Shown here piece after piece: positions 17,401 through 23,604 of a stretch of 39,340 nt of DNA (positions within the stretch are counted from its first letter, which is position 1; every line of letters starts with the position of its first letter). Source of the DNA: Methanobacteriota archaeon (lineage in GTDB: Archaea; Thermoplasmatota; Poseidoniia; Poseidoniales; Poseidoniaceae); assembly GCA_011522915.1 (NCBI GenBank), contig WTIA01000040.1, forward strand, positions 1-39,340. The letters run 5' to 3'. The notes under the pieces were generated by a model. It was not told the origin of the DNA, did no database searches, and saw nothing but the letters and a program-made list of their open reading frames with translations. Position numbers and translations under genes: made by a program.

Positions 17401-20119
17401 AAAATATTCTTGCGCCTGCTTCATACATTGAATTGATTTGAGATGTCCATTCAACACTAGATGCCATTTGAGGTGCTAGTTTTGAAAGAATTGCGGTTTT
17501 AGAGTCTGTGCCATCATCCATCGGGTACCAACCACCATCAACATTGCTTGTGATTGGAATTTTAGGCCAATTGATGTCTAAATTCTCCAAGAATCTTCTC
17601 AGCGGCTCATTTGCTGGTGCAACAATTCGAGAGTGGAATGCGTGACTGGTCGCTAATGCTACGGTTTGGAACCCTTCCGCTTCAAATCTAGACATCGCCT
17701 CCTTTACTGGAGCGGTTTCACCAGCGATAACAGTCATTTTAGGAGAATTTTTGTTTGCTGCAATTACATAACCATCGACTTCATCTATTATTTCTGCAAT
17801 TCTCTCGTAAGGAGCCGTAACACTAGCCATCAGTCCTTTATCATCAATTTCGACGCTACCCATTTCAGTTCCACGGGCTGCAGCTGCCCTCAATGCACCG
17901 TCCATGTCCAGAATGCCTGCACTCATGAGGGCGGCATACTCTCCAAGGCTGTGACCTGCGACCATGTCTGGCTTGTGACCATGAGCGTTAAGCGCTGCTT
18001 CAATCGCTAAGTCCGCAGTAAGCATCGCAGGTTGAGTGTACTCTGTCTGCTTGAGTTTGTGCTCCGCTTCCTTCTTCTCATCATCGCTCAGATTTTGTCT
18101 TAGAACGAATGATGATAATGTCTCTCCATCAAGCACATCGACCATGGTAATATCCGCTTTTTCCCAAACCTTTCCTACGCCAGTAAATCTCGCATGTAGG
18201 TCGTTTGTCATTCCAACATACTGACTCCCCTGTCCGGGATACATGTGCGCAACCTTTGCCTCATTTGGCATAGCTGGATCTGACGTGATCAGGATTCCTT
18301 GACTCATCAAGAACCCCCATTTGCCCTGGTCATCCATCGCCTTCAGTGCCAAATCCTTGCGTTTGTTGAATTCAGCCCAACTCGTTGCAGTGATTGCCAT
18401 TCTTACAGCGTCGCTCGTTTCATAAGACCACTTTTCCGGTAATGTGAAAGAAAGTCTCACGCCCTTTGGATCATCATCGAAATTGGTTCCTGAAAATGAG
18501 ACTGCGGTTAATTTTGATTTCACAGCATCAACCGATTCACCAGACAGAAGTAGCATGCCTCCTTCAATCGCTTTGAGTTCCTCGTGCGTCATTGTTGGTT
18601 TTAGGCTTGAATCTGAAGCAAGGCCAGCATAAGCATCCCATCTTCCATCCCATTCATTTACTAATTCTGCATGGTAATCTGGAACATATTCTTCCAAAGT
18701 AACGTGGAAATTCGTTCCACCGAAACCGAATGCGGAGATACCTGCTCTTCGAGGATTGGATTCGGGTTTGGGCCAATCGAGAGCTTTTGTTGGCACGAAG
18801 AATGGTATCTCGTCCCACTCTACAGTAGGATTGGGTGTTTCAAATCCAGCACTTGGCGGTATTGTGGCATGATAGACCGCATTACAGGCCTTCATTATTC
18901 CAGCAATTCCCGCAGCAGCTTTCAAGTGACCAATCTGGCTCTTTACCGAGCCTACTGCGATATGGTCGCCGCCGTCAAGTCCTTTCCATAACAAAGATAG
19001 AGTTGACAATTCAGTTGCGTCTCCAACCTTTGTTGACGTACCGTGTGCTTCTACCAATTCAACGGTTGAGGGGTCGTATCCTGCCTGTGCATAGGCTCTG
19101 CTAACAGCTTGTACCTGACCTCTTTGACTCGGTGCGGTAATTCCCTTGCCTCGACCATCAGAAGAACCTCCTACTCCTCGAATAACAGCCTTGATATCAT
19201 CGCCATCAGAGACAGCATCTGACAACCTCTTGAGAAGAAGAACTCCCGCTCCTTCTCCCATGACGAATCCGTTTGCCCTAGCATCGAATGGAGTCGAATG
19301 ACTAGGTGAAAGGGCGCCAATCGCACTGAATTTAGCGTATGTTGCTGCTTCCATGCACCTATCTGTTGCGCCCGCCAACATCGTGTCTACTTGTCTTGTT
19401 TGGAGAAGGCGGCATGCATCAAGCAATGCAGCCATTGAAGATGCGCACGCTGCGTCGGTGGAATAATTCGGACCTTGAAGGTCCAATAGATTCGCAACTC
19501 TGCCGCTTACAACATTTGCTAATTCTCCTGGCATTGTGTCTTCGTCTATGCGAGGAGTTCCCTCACACATCTTCTCGACCATGGCATCTGCCTGTTCAGG
19601 GGTTGCGCCATTGTCGATTGCGATTTGTCTCATCTCTGCGCTGTAGACTCTTATGTTTGATTCTGAGCGATTTTCTCCACCAAGAGCGTTTGCGAATATT
19701 ACTCCAGTACGGGCCCTGTCGAGGGTTTTTCCGCCTTCGCCATAGCCTGCATCATCGATTGCATCTGCAGATACGGTAACTGCCCATAATTGGCACGGGT
19801 CGATTTGTGGAAGAGAACCAGGAGGTTGTCTCCACCTTCTCCAATCGAATTCATATCCCTCAACGAAACCTCCGATTTTGGAATATGTCTTCCCTTCGCT
19901 TACATTGCCAGGCATCCCGTTTTCCCAATAGATATCCGGATTCCAACGATCTCTCGAGACTTCTTTGATCGACACGTGAGCATCGATGATATTCTGCCAA
20001 AATTCCTCGATGGATTTAGCATCAGGCATCAATGCCGCCATGCCAATAACAGCGATTGGCTCAAATGGCGCTTGATTGAGGCCATCGACTTGCTTTCCGT
20101 CTGCGGTGGTAACCGACAT
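11465..20119 (-). CDS. PUFA-synthase/type I polyketide-synthase-like megasynthase (KS-AT-KS-ACP-KR-DH)
   Basis: Domains in order: KS1 about 18-480 (C225 in DAACASS, H359 in EAHGTST, H398 in IGHLKAAAG); AT about 620-930 (S724 in GHSLGEY, H829 in HAFHS, the malonyl-type motif); a degenerate ACP-like segment about 1012-1068 (HTGYPAKF...LGMSDDQ); KS2 about 1105-1590 (C1319 in NLACASA, H1467 in SHETYT, H1507 in TGHPMG); three ACP-like domains with GIDTVKQAE, Thr at 1710, 1830 and 1945; KR about 2050-2540 (GGGSGVTAA near 2275, S2447, Y2460, N2464); double-hotdog DH about 2565-2870 (H2602 in HAIDGVPYHP; Glu2793 where Asp is usual). There is no ER and no thioesterase. Tandem carriers followed by KR-DH recall PfaA-type PUFA synthases. 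The product is unknown; a reduced or polyunsaturated acyl chain is inferred. ATG 20119 follows fabI by 3 nt with a GGGGGAG ribosome site. Confidence 0.93.
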   Translation of the reverse strand: MSVTTADGKQVDGLNQAPFEPIAVIGMAALMPDAKSIEEFWQNIIDAHVSIKEVSRDRWNPDIYWENGMPGNVSEGKTYSKIGGFVEGYEFDWRRWRQPPGSLPQIDPCQLWAVTVSADAIDDAGYGEGGKTLDRARTGVIFANALGGENRSESNIRVYSAEMRQIAIDNGATPEQADAMVEKMCEGTPRIDEDTMPGELANVVSGRVANLLDLQGPNYSTDAACASSMAALLDACRLLQTRQVDTMLAGATDRCMEAATYAKFSAIGALSPSHSTPFDARANGFVMGEGAGVLLLKRLSDAVSDGDDIKAVIRGVGGSSDGRGKGITAPSQRGQVQAVSRAYAQAGYDPSTVELVEAHGTSTKVGDATELSTLSLLWKGLDGGDHIAVGSVKSQIGHLKAAAGIAGIMKACNAVYHATIPPSAGFETPNPTVEWDEIPFFVPTKALDWPKPESNPRRAGISAFGFGGTNFHVTLEEYVPDYHAELVNEWDGRWDAYAGLASDSSLKPTMTHEELKAIEGGMLLLSGESVDAVKSKLTAVSFSGTNFDDDPKGVRLSFTLPEKWSYETSDAVRMAITATSWAEFNKRKDLALKAMDDQGKWGFLMSQGILITSDPAMPNEAKVAHMYPGQGSQYVGMTNDLHARFTGVGKVWEKADITMVDVLDGETLSSFVLRQNLSDDEKKEAEHKLKQTEYTQPAMLTADLAIEAALNAHGHKPDMVAGHSLGEYAALMSAGILDMDGALRAAAARGTEMGSVEIDDKGLMASVTAPYERIAEIIDEVDGYVIAANKNSPKMTVIAGETAPVKEAMSRFEAEGFQTVALATSHAFHSRIVAPANEPLRRFLENLDINWPKIPITSNVDGGWYPMDDGTDSKTAILSKLAPQMASSVEWTSQINSMYEAGARIFLEVGPKRALTVFASQILEGKPAIPVMTNHPKAGGIATFLSALGTLALAGRPPKWPSRDSPHLTPGFRAGPIEAHGALKPSTPLRERSKPLPSKGGDVVTQTVSKSPDNYLDPDAAKKALVGELIAAHTGYPAKFCQGNVDMRAVLGMSDDQIQAVITSVHARCSTDPDWDITVAKTPGDITRWITSAPQSVITSRATKLDDRDDDPYVVTGISLGLPGGERVFDEGNFEKLVRGETCISEVSDDYKQRLLDKNLVRLIKGRDGSVGMEAAKEFGDIPQLAGIKSAFDPEEEFGIEAKIAAAWDITTQLACAAGLIALRDAGIPLTPVEQVGKGGLRLIRSWQMPSAYRDRTGIVFASCFAGLQMSAKHAKQNGDDGEGCFDRRYLFQILNMGHSQFAQHVGIRGPNTTINLACASATAAFGVAEDWLANDRCDRVVIISADDVTGEDLWEWIGAGFAASGAASTNNVIKETALPFDKRRNGLILGMGAAAFVVERKSESDARGVQPIAEILGTKISNSAYHGTRLDVEHVAQTVNEFVGEMENRWGLDRHQIAPDTVFFSHETYTPARGGSAQAEVKALRETFGSSTDSLVIANTKGFTGHPMGVGIEDASMFYGLLTGRIPPIANHKEVDDELGNLNLSKGGDYSNLKYGMRFAAGFGSQIGLSLVKKFDFSGERIDKKKLFAWNQSQAGTKNLELRVLKNKLVAYVDGENNLHGGIQGDEYATPSLIEAAAAPVVVKQEKPVEVVTEKPLPAPTPSPAPKPVAAPSGDTTQIVIEVVVNHTGYPADFVELDQDLEGELGIDTVKQAEIMADIREKFSLPVDEDFVLADYPTLNHMIGYIHKMQGNEPTQTEAVIPAETSIIESSQVEEVAPPSPEPTPVVQPSGDTGEIQPKLIGVVVKHTGYPEDFIEMDQDLEGELGIDTVKQAEIMGDVREIFSLPLDEDFVLSEHPTLNHFVAYIQKMTGGTPSEVPSQPAAPAEVETVTTEAVEPKETAPAVHTDSGDIQPKLIGVVVKHTGYPEDFIEMDQDLEGELGIDTVKQAEIMGDVREIFSLPVDEDFVLSDHPTLNHFVSYIVKMKGGGSDVAIAEEQSSDAISEPVEQPVSNSGQSMTGISQTRRWQVEVEPCQAVAEGLPIGGTIVLTQDNWGVADALATRLSQKGLSIAKVGFEFGAKAVTEQEELSGHTYRADPGSEEQIAEICSRISGVGGIIHLAPLSLTGSSWENSGASNQVNLAAQSWFGLLKGLDSQLAVLSSGIVGSVSAMDGRHGNRGERFNSLACGASGVTKSYAFERDNIRCRALDLHPELIIDADHAAQIIENDMFNAGGEVEIGIDRDERRWTLVCFAEDLVDEIKPLESDDVWLVSGGGSGVTAASIIGVSNASKNAGATFLLLGRSGLIEETSTWLNWSDEELNARKMELRESLIAESESGKVTMVEWNNAWTKLTRSMDIYRTINEIESSGNKAEYHSANVTDAEAIGQAVGGRAVTGIVHGAGLEESKLVGDKAWSTFDLIVRVKVDGWKALTSCAGDSLRFACAFTSVAGRFGNGGQTDYAAANSILDAEMARLSANGDCRAVAIGWTGWRDVGMATRGSIEAVFESAGIETLAVDDGVEIFVGEALAGGKRRVLGCGSLGLMDRYDSFRDAPLKLPAEMAASIADPRRFPLIDKLISLEEGKSLVSQCTLSVQDHPFLGDHAIDGVPYHPGVMAMEMFAENSLLLLPGNSLAGFEEVTFGLPIKIMKGAMTVRVEADLVASEGDLHWVKCRLVSDLTNSKGEVFGEPRLHHEAKVRLVASSEDMAPFLKNEVESLPAIGTPPDGELQHHSSFIYLRYFHGPRFQSHGGVLRGIEGGVDGIALMRHQLPASDQFALESDGEEVLLEALPMLIEAGFQNAGLAAMESDGFSSLPIGIEWSTMLRVPEAEERLRVRSVKVASEDAGITVHDVVVVGDDDAPVISLKGLRLKAMGEVPEDQRFSLPR
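14165..15060 (-). repeat. Tandem carrier-domain repeats inside the megasynthase gene
   Basis: Three copies of an ACP-like unit recur every roughly 345-360 bp. The two 3'-most copies (about 14170-14395 and 14530-14750) encode nearly the same protein from QPKLIGVVVKHTGYPEDF through the HPTLNHF segment and share long identical DNA, so they arose by recent duplication or conversion. The 5'-most copy (about 14880-15060) is more diverged. Pro/Ala/Thr/Val-rich linkers separate them. Confidence 0.8.
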
Positions 20120-20122
20120 TTG

Positions 20123-20917
20123 TCACTCCCCCATGATGCTGGATGGTACCATGGTAATGGAATACCCTGCATCCACGTGAATACACTGGCCGGTTACACC
20201 AGATGATAGCGGGCTGGCCAACCATGTTGTACAACCTGCAACGTCTGATTGCGTTACGTTTCTTCGAAGAGGTGAATTAGCCGCAACATGGTCGAGAATA
20301 TTGTCAAAGCCGGGAATGCCGCTAGCGGCAATTGTCCTAATTGGCCCACTTGAAATCGAATTCACTCTGTGCCCCTCTGGCCCAAGATGGCAGGCTAACT
20401 CTCTAGTCCAACATTCCAGTGCGGCTTTTGCCATACTCATTATGCCGTAGGAAGGGACGTGCCTAGTCGATGCCGCATAGGTTAGTGTGATTGTTGAAGA
20501 ACCGGGGTTTAGATGTGGTAATGCGAATTTTAGACAGCGCTGCAATGAATTTGCAGAAATTGTATATGCTGTGTTTATGCTTTCATCATCAACAAATAAA
20601 ATCGGGCGATCGAAGCATTCTCGTGGCGCAAACCCAATTGCGTGAATCAAAATATCCGCTTTCAGACCGGGATTTTCCTTGCTGAAGGCATCAAAGAATT
20701 CCTTCGTATCTGCGTCTGAGGAAACATCTAGAGGATAAAATCCAGCTATTGCTGGTAGTTTGTCTTTCAATTGGAAAACTCGTGACATAAACCTCTTCTG
20801 ATATCCTAGGTATAACGTGACTCCTGCTTGGGCTAAACTCTTGCAAATTGCCCAAGCGATTGAATCTTCACTAGCCACTCCAAAAACAAATGCAACTTTA
20901 CCTTGTAAACCAAGCAT
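20123..20917 (-). CDS. fabI: Enoyl-ACP reductase, FabI type (SDR fold)
   Basis: It probably reduces the trans-2-enoyl thioester double bond with NAD(P)H, the step missing from the downstream megasynthase. FabI-specific features are clear: GVASEDSIAWAIC near the N-terminus (the FabI nucleotide loop, in place of TGxxxGxG), HAIGFAP, TYAAS, the Y-x6-K catalytic pair in SYGIMSMAKAALE, and VNSISSGPIRTIAASGI, which is highly typical of FabI. The length of 264 residues is normal for the family. ATG 20917 is preferred; an in-frame GTG at 20926 lies within an inverted repeat and adds three residues. It is the first gene of a fabI-megasynthase-PPTase operon. Bacterial PUFA clusters normally use a PfaD flavoprotein, so this is an unusual partner. 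Confidence 0.9.
   Translation of the reverse strand: MLGLQGKVAFVFGVASEDSIAWAICKSLAQAGVTLYLGYQKRFMSRVFQLKDKLPAIAGFYPLDVSSDADTKEFFDAFSKENPGLKADILIHAIGFAPRECFDRPILFVDDESINTAYTISANSLQRCLKFALPHLNPGSSTITLTYAASTRHVPSYGIMSMAKAALECWTRELACHLGPEGHRVNSISSGPIRTIAASGIPGFDNILDHVAANSPLRRNVTQSDVAGCTTWLASPLSSGVTGQCIHVDAGYSITMVPSSIMGE
20126..20132 (-). promoter_or_regulatory. Ribosome binding site of the megasynthase gene
   Basis: GGGGGAG on the minus strand lies within the last codons of fabI, 6 nt before ATG 20119. It supports that start and translation from a shared mRNA. Confidence 0.6.
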
Positions 20918-20923
20918 ATTTGG

Positions 20924-20944
20924 CACCTACCCTTAGGGTAGGTG
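20924..20944 (-). promoter_or_regulatory. Perfect inverted repeat in the leader of the fabI-megasynthase operon
   Basis: CACCTACCC and GGGTAGGTG are perfect 9-bp arms around a 3-nt spacer, ending 6 nt upstream of the fabI ATG. Given the TATA-like box at 20981-20989, the repeat would be transcribed in a leader of about 40 nt. It could be an operator or an RNA hairpin that controls access to the start codon. Confidence 0.55.
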
Positions 20945-20964
20945 TTTCCCTAGCCATTACGTCT

Positions 20965-20978
20965 ATGACTGTTGTCAT
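20965..20978 (-). promoter_or_regulatory. Second inverted repeat, between TATA-like box and predicted start site
   Basis: ATGAC and GTCAT arms are separated by TGTT. The repeat lies directly downstream of the TATA-like box, where a repressor would block the transcription pre-initiation complex. The arms are short, so chance cannot be excluded. Confidence 0.35.
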
Positions 20979-20980
20979 TG

Positions 20981-20989
20981 AAAAATAAG
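20981..20989 (-). promoter_or_regulatory. TATA-like box of the fabI-megasynthase-PPTase operon
   Basis: CTTATTTTT on the minus strand is the best TATA-like stretch upstream of fabI. Transcription would begin near 20958, giving a leader of about 40 nt. This differs from the leaderless layout of several other genes here. Confidence 0.45.
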
Positions 20990-21035
20990 GTACAGAGCCT
21001 ATTCCGTAAGTGAATTTTGAAAGTCGTTTTACGGC

Positions 21036-22169
21036 TCACAAATCCTCGAAATCAAAATCATCGTCTAAATCGTCGAGGTCATCGAGGTCTAGATCTTCGC
21101 TGAACTCTTCTTCGATTTGCTCTTCTGAAATTCCTGCTTTCTTCATAGCCTTGCGATTTGCTTTGCTCGCTTTCTTCTCAGCCTTTGCAGAGCGCTTTGC
21201 TTCCTTGGCTGCAATTTTCTGCTTTCCGGCTTTCTTGGTAAGTCTAGAAATTATGACTAGGAGGAAAATGAGTGCGATTACGCCTCCTCCTGCCATGGCA
21301 ACTACAGCAACGCTATCCTCGTTCATTGTGCTCAAATCATCTAGGCCGATTGACCCACCACCACCGCTTGATGCGGCAACGTTGACTCTTATGGAAACCT
21401 CACTGGCCTCAGCGTCTATGTCAAGCTTCGAAAACGCACGCAGTTCGACCTGTAGTGAAATTTCACTGCTTACATCGCTTGGCGCTTCAAGAATAATGTC
21501 TCCTTGGTCCGATGACGCACCCGGATTAACGGTAGCCCTGAAGAATGGATCGGATACGAATTTGAAACCTGCATCTTCAAGTTCTTGCAGGTTAACAATC
21601 TCAACTTCCAGATTATCTATTCTGTTGCCGTCATTGAAAATTGTGAACTGAATAGCTGCTTCTTCGCCTGCTCCAATGTTTCTAGCAGAAGGATTGGAGA
21701 CCTCCAAGTCCATTCTTGAGTATGGAAGTGAGTTAACCGTTCCAGCGGTTTGACCGGTGGAATTCGCTTGTCCCCAGGGCACCATTATCGGCTCCATTCC
21801 CCAACTTGTTACTCTACCTGTGATCGTGAAATCTTCAGTCAAAACTGCGATACGAGGGGATGCCGCAAACACAGCGGTGAATGATTCCTCATCTCCAGCA
21901 GCAATTTGCTCAAACGAATCTTCGGAAAGAGTTAGTGAGAAGTCGTTTCCGTCAACTTCGCTTTCGAGAGTGATGTCTTGAGTGAACGAACCTGTATTCT
22001 TTACAGTACAAGATACCGAAACAGGTTGATTCTGTTCTGGATGGACATTGATGTCGATTGTGGATTGGTCACAATCGACTTCTACTCCGATTGGAGCAAC
22101 CTGTGCTTGGACGTTAGTTGGAACGAGTAAAAACAGCATGAGTGCAGAGATTAGTAATGCTCTCTTCAT
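21036..22169 (-). CDS. Single-pass membrane protein with CARDB-like extracellular domains and D-rich tail
   Basis: ATG 22169 gives a clean signal peptide (MKRALLISALMLFLLVPTNVQA); upstream in-frame starts only add a hydrophilic extension. The extracellular part (about 25-290) has two Ig-like beta domains with features of CARDB/NEW3-type domains (VSCTVKNTGSFTQDITL and IQFTIFNDGNRIDNLEVEI), often used as adhesion or spacer modules. A Gly/Ser-rich stretch leads into a membrane helix (about 300-325). The cytoplasmic tail has two parts: a Lys/Ala-rich helix (KEAKRSAKAEKKASKANRK) and an extremely acidic end (LDLDDLDDLDDDFDFEDL). The oppositely charged halves could fold back on each other or bind partners. 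The gene follows the TatD-like gene by 46 nt. No specific function is assignable. Confidence 0.75.
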   Translation of the reverse strand: MKRALLISALMLFLLVPTNVQAQVAPIGVEVDCDQSTIDINVHPEQNQPVSVSCTVKNTGSFTQDITLESEVDGNDFSLTLSEDSFEQIAAGDEESFTAVFAASPRIAVLTEDFTITGRVTSWGMEPIMVPWGQANSTGQTAGTVNSLPYSRMDLEVSNPSARNIGAGEEAAIQFTIFNDGNRIDNLEVEIVNLQELEDAGFKFVSDPFFRATVNPGASSDQGDIILEAPSDVSSEISLQVELRAFSKLDIDAEASEVSIRVNVAASSGGGGSIGLDDLSTMNEDSVAVVAMAGGGVIALIFLLVIISRLTKKAGKQKIAAKEAKRSAKAEKKASKANRKAMKKAGISEEQIEEEFSEDLDLDDLDDLDDDFDFEDL

Positions 22170-22215
22170 GTTTCCACCATCCATTGCGAAACTAAACAAG
22201 GTCATGAAGTCTTGG

Positions 22216-23058
22216 TTAAATCGAACCATAAATACGTTCGGGTAAGTCTACATGGGTGTTGTACAAGACTTCCTCGTCCAATCCCGCAGCGATTAGTTGT
22301 CTGGTTCTTTTCGGGACTGTCTTTGGACCAAGTACGGCGCCTGGCCTTCGAGGGTCGTCCATGTAGTCAGTTTCGAGCATAAAGCCGTGAGAAGAGGCTT
22401 CGAAGGTTTTCATCAATTCGTCAATAGATCCGCTGCCCGCCAATACGCTTGGAGTCAGCCCATGAGTGTAGGATTGGTCTACGTTTGCAGGCGCATAGTG
22501 TCGAACCAATTTCTCCCTTGCAAGACCTGCTCTATCGGCCATTTCTGCAAGCTCACCGTATGTTGAATCCGATTCGCCCTCAACGTGTAACTGAAGAGGG
22601 ATATTTTCTCTAGCAGCCATTTCCATCGTTTCCAGTAACAGAGTGTTTGAACGTTGCCAAATTTCATCCGATACCGGCCAATGAGGCCGACCTACCTCTC
22701 CGATTCCATGGGCAAGACCTTCGTGAACATAGTGTAGTGCTGTCTCGATGCTGTCCCAATAATTCTCTTCAGCCCTATCTCCAAGCGATTCGAATTGATG
22801 TGCAAAAGCGGCTGGATGTGGCCCAAGAATCACTCTAACTCCAATTCCCAATTCTCGAACCTGCTGAGCCATAGCAATCGTATCGGCATAGGTATCAGCA
22901 TGGCCATCCCTTGTGACAGGTGGTTGCGAAAAATCTGGACAATGAACTAAAACTAGGTCTGTACCACCAACCCGCAAAAAATCTCTTGCTGCATCCAAAA
23001 ATCTGCCATCCCGATTGAGGTGGAAATGGTCGTCGAGGATTGGTCCCTTCCAATCCAT
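22216..23058 (-). CDS. TatD-like metal-dependent hydrolase
   Basis: The protein has the TIM-barrel amidohydrolase pattern of the TatD group: DDHFHLN near the N-terminus (HxH metal site), GPHPAAF, a conserved Glu in HGIGEVGRPHWP, PLQLHVEG (His ligand in the middle), VRHYAP (next His) and ETDYMDDP (final Asp). It is probably a cytoplasmic metal-dependent hydrolase; TatD proteins include 3'-5' exonucleases, but substrates cannot be read from sequence. The length of 280 is a little above typical TatD. It follows the TBP-like gene by 4 nt with an AAGGTG ribosome site upstream of ATG 23058, so the two are probably co-transcribed. Archaeal TatD-related proteins often differ from the bacterial form. 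Confidence 0.82.
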   Translation of the reverse strand: MDWKGPILDDHFHLNRDGRFLDAARDFLRVGGTDLVLVHCPDFSQPPVTRDGHADTYADTIAMAQQVRELGIGVRVILGPHPAAFAHQFESLGDRAEENYWDSIETALHYVHEGLAHGIGEVGRPHWPVSDEIWQRSNTLLLETMEMAARENIPLQLHVEGESDSTYGELAEMADRAGLAREKLVRHYAPANVDQSYTHGLTPSVLAGSGSIDELMKTFEASSHGFMLETDYMDDPRRPGAVLGPKTVPKRTRQLIAAGLDEEVLYNTHVDLPERIYGSI

Positions 23059-23062
23059 CTTA

Positions 23063-23602
23063 TCACACCTTGAACGATTTTTTATCTGCGAATTTGCCTT
23101 TCCAATGAACGGCTGACATCGCTACCATGTTTGGATGACGAGCGTTCAGAGCAACTGTTCTACCGCTAGCCCAAATCAACAATTCCAAGTCGTGCCTAGT
23201 ATCGTTTAATCTGAGACAACCCAGCCTCTCATCCATAGAAGATGTACCGCTACCTAGATTCATTCTAACATTTGCGATATCGATTGGTTCACCAAAGTCA
23301 AAGGACGCAACGATTGGACCTAGCTCGGTAACCAGCCCTGAATCATCTCTTCCCATTCTTAGCAGCATCTCTTTTGCAGCAGCCCTAGCAGCTTCTATTC
23401 GATGAGTTCCGTGAACAATTATTCTGCCTTCACCATCGATAATTAGCGTCGCACGCGGCCTATCAAGCATCTTGATAATCACATCACCATTGACAACTCC
23501 GCCTAATCTTTCGACGGCTTCTTCGAGGTCAACTCGTGGAGTTGGAGTAAACCTTGCAAGCAGATTTTCGACACGGACTTCGATATTATTAGACCCTGAC
23601 AT
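23063..23602 (-). CDS. Divergent TATA-binding-protein-like protein (TBP fold, two repeats)
   Basis: The 179-residue length and two pseudo-repeats match archaeal TBP. Repeat 1: IEVRVENLLARF...VDLEEAVERLGG (about 7-35), then DRPRATLIIDGEGRIIVHGTHRIEAARAAA (about 47-76). Repeat 2: IVASFDFGEPIDIANVRM (about 97-114), then LNDTRHDLELLIWASGRTVAL (about 132-152). These align with TBP's N-IVA-x-DL, P-x-x-LIF-x-SGK-V-TG and E-A pattern. The FPG segments and the intercalating phenylalanines of true TBPs appear missing: NGDVI replaces the first FPG region, LII the first LIF, ERLGC the second FPG, and LIW the second. It may therefore bind DNA differently or not at all. ATG 23602 follows the previous stop with GGAGG 7 nt upstream; GTG 23608 is an alternative. 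Confidence 0.65.
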   Translation of the reverse strand: MSGSNNIEVRVENLLARFTPTPRVDLEEAVERLGGVVNGDVIIKMLDRPRATLIIDGEGRIIVHGTHRIEAARAAAKEMLLRMGRDDSGLVTELGPIVASFDFGEPIDIANVRMNLGSGTSSMDERLGCLRLNDTRHDLELLIWASGRTVALNARHPNMVAMSAVHWKGKFADKKSFKV

Positions 23603-23604
23603 AC

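Noticed and set aside
19339-19779. 146-codon plus-strand ORF opposite KS1
   Set aside because: It is Leu/Arg-rich antisense of a conserved KS domain with no start context or family resemblance.
11465-20119. Classical modular PKS or NRPS-PKS hybrid
   Set aside because: There are no adenylation or condensation domains, no repeated modules and no terminal thioesterase; tandem carriers followed by KR-DH fit the iterative PUFA-synthase type better.
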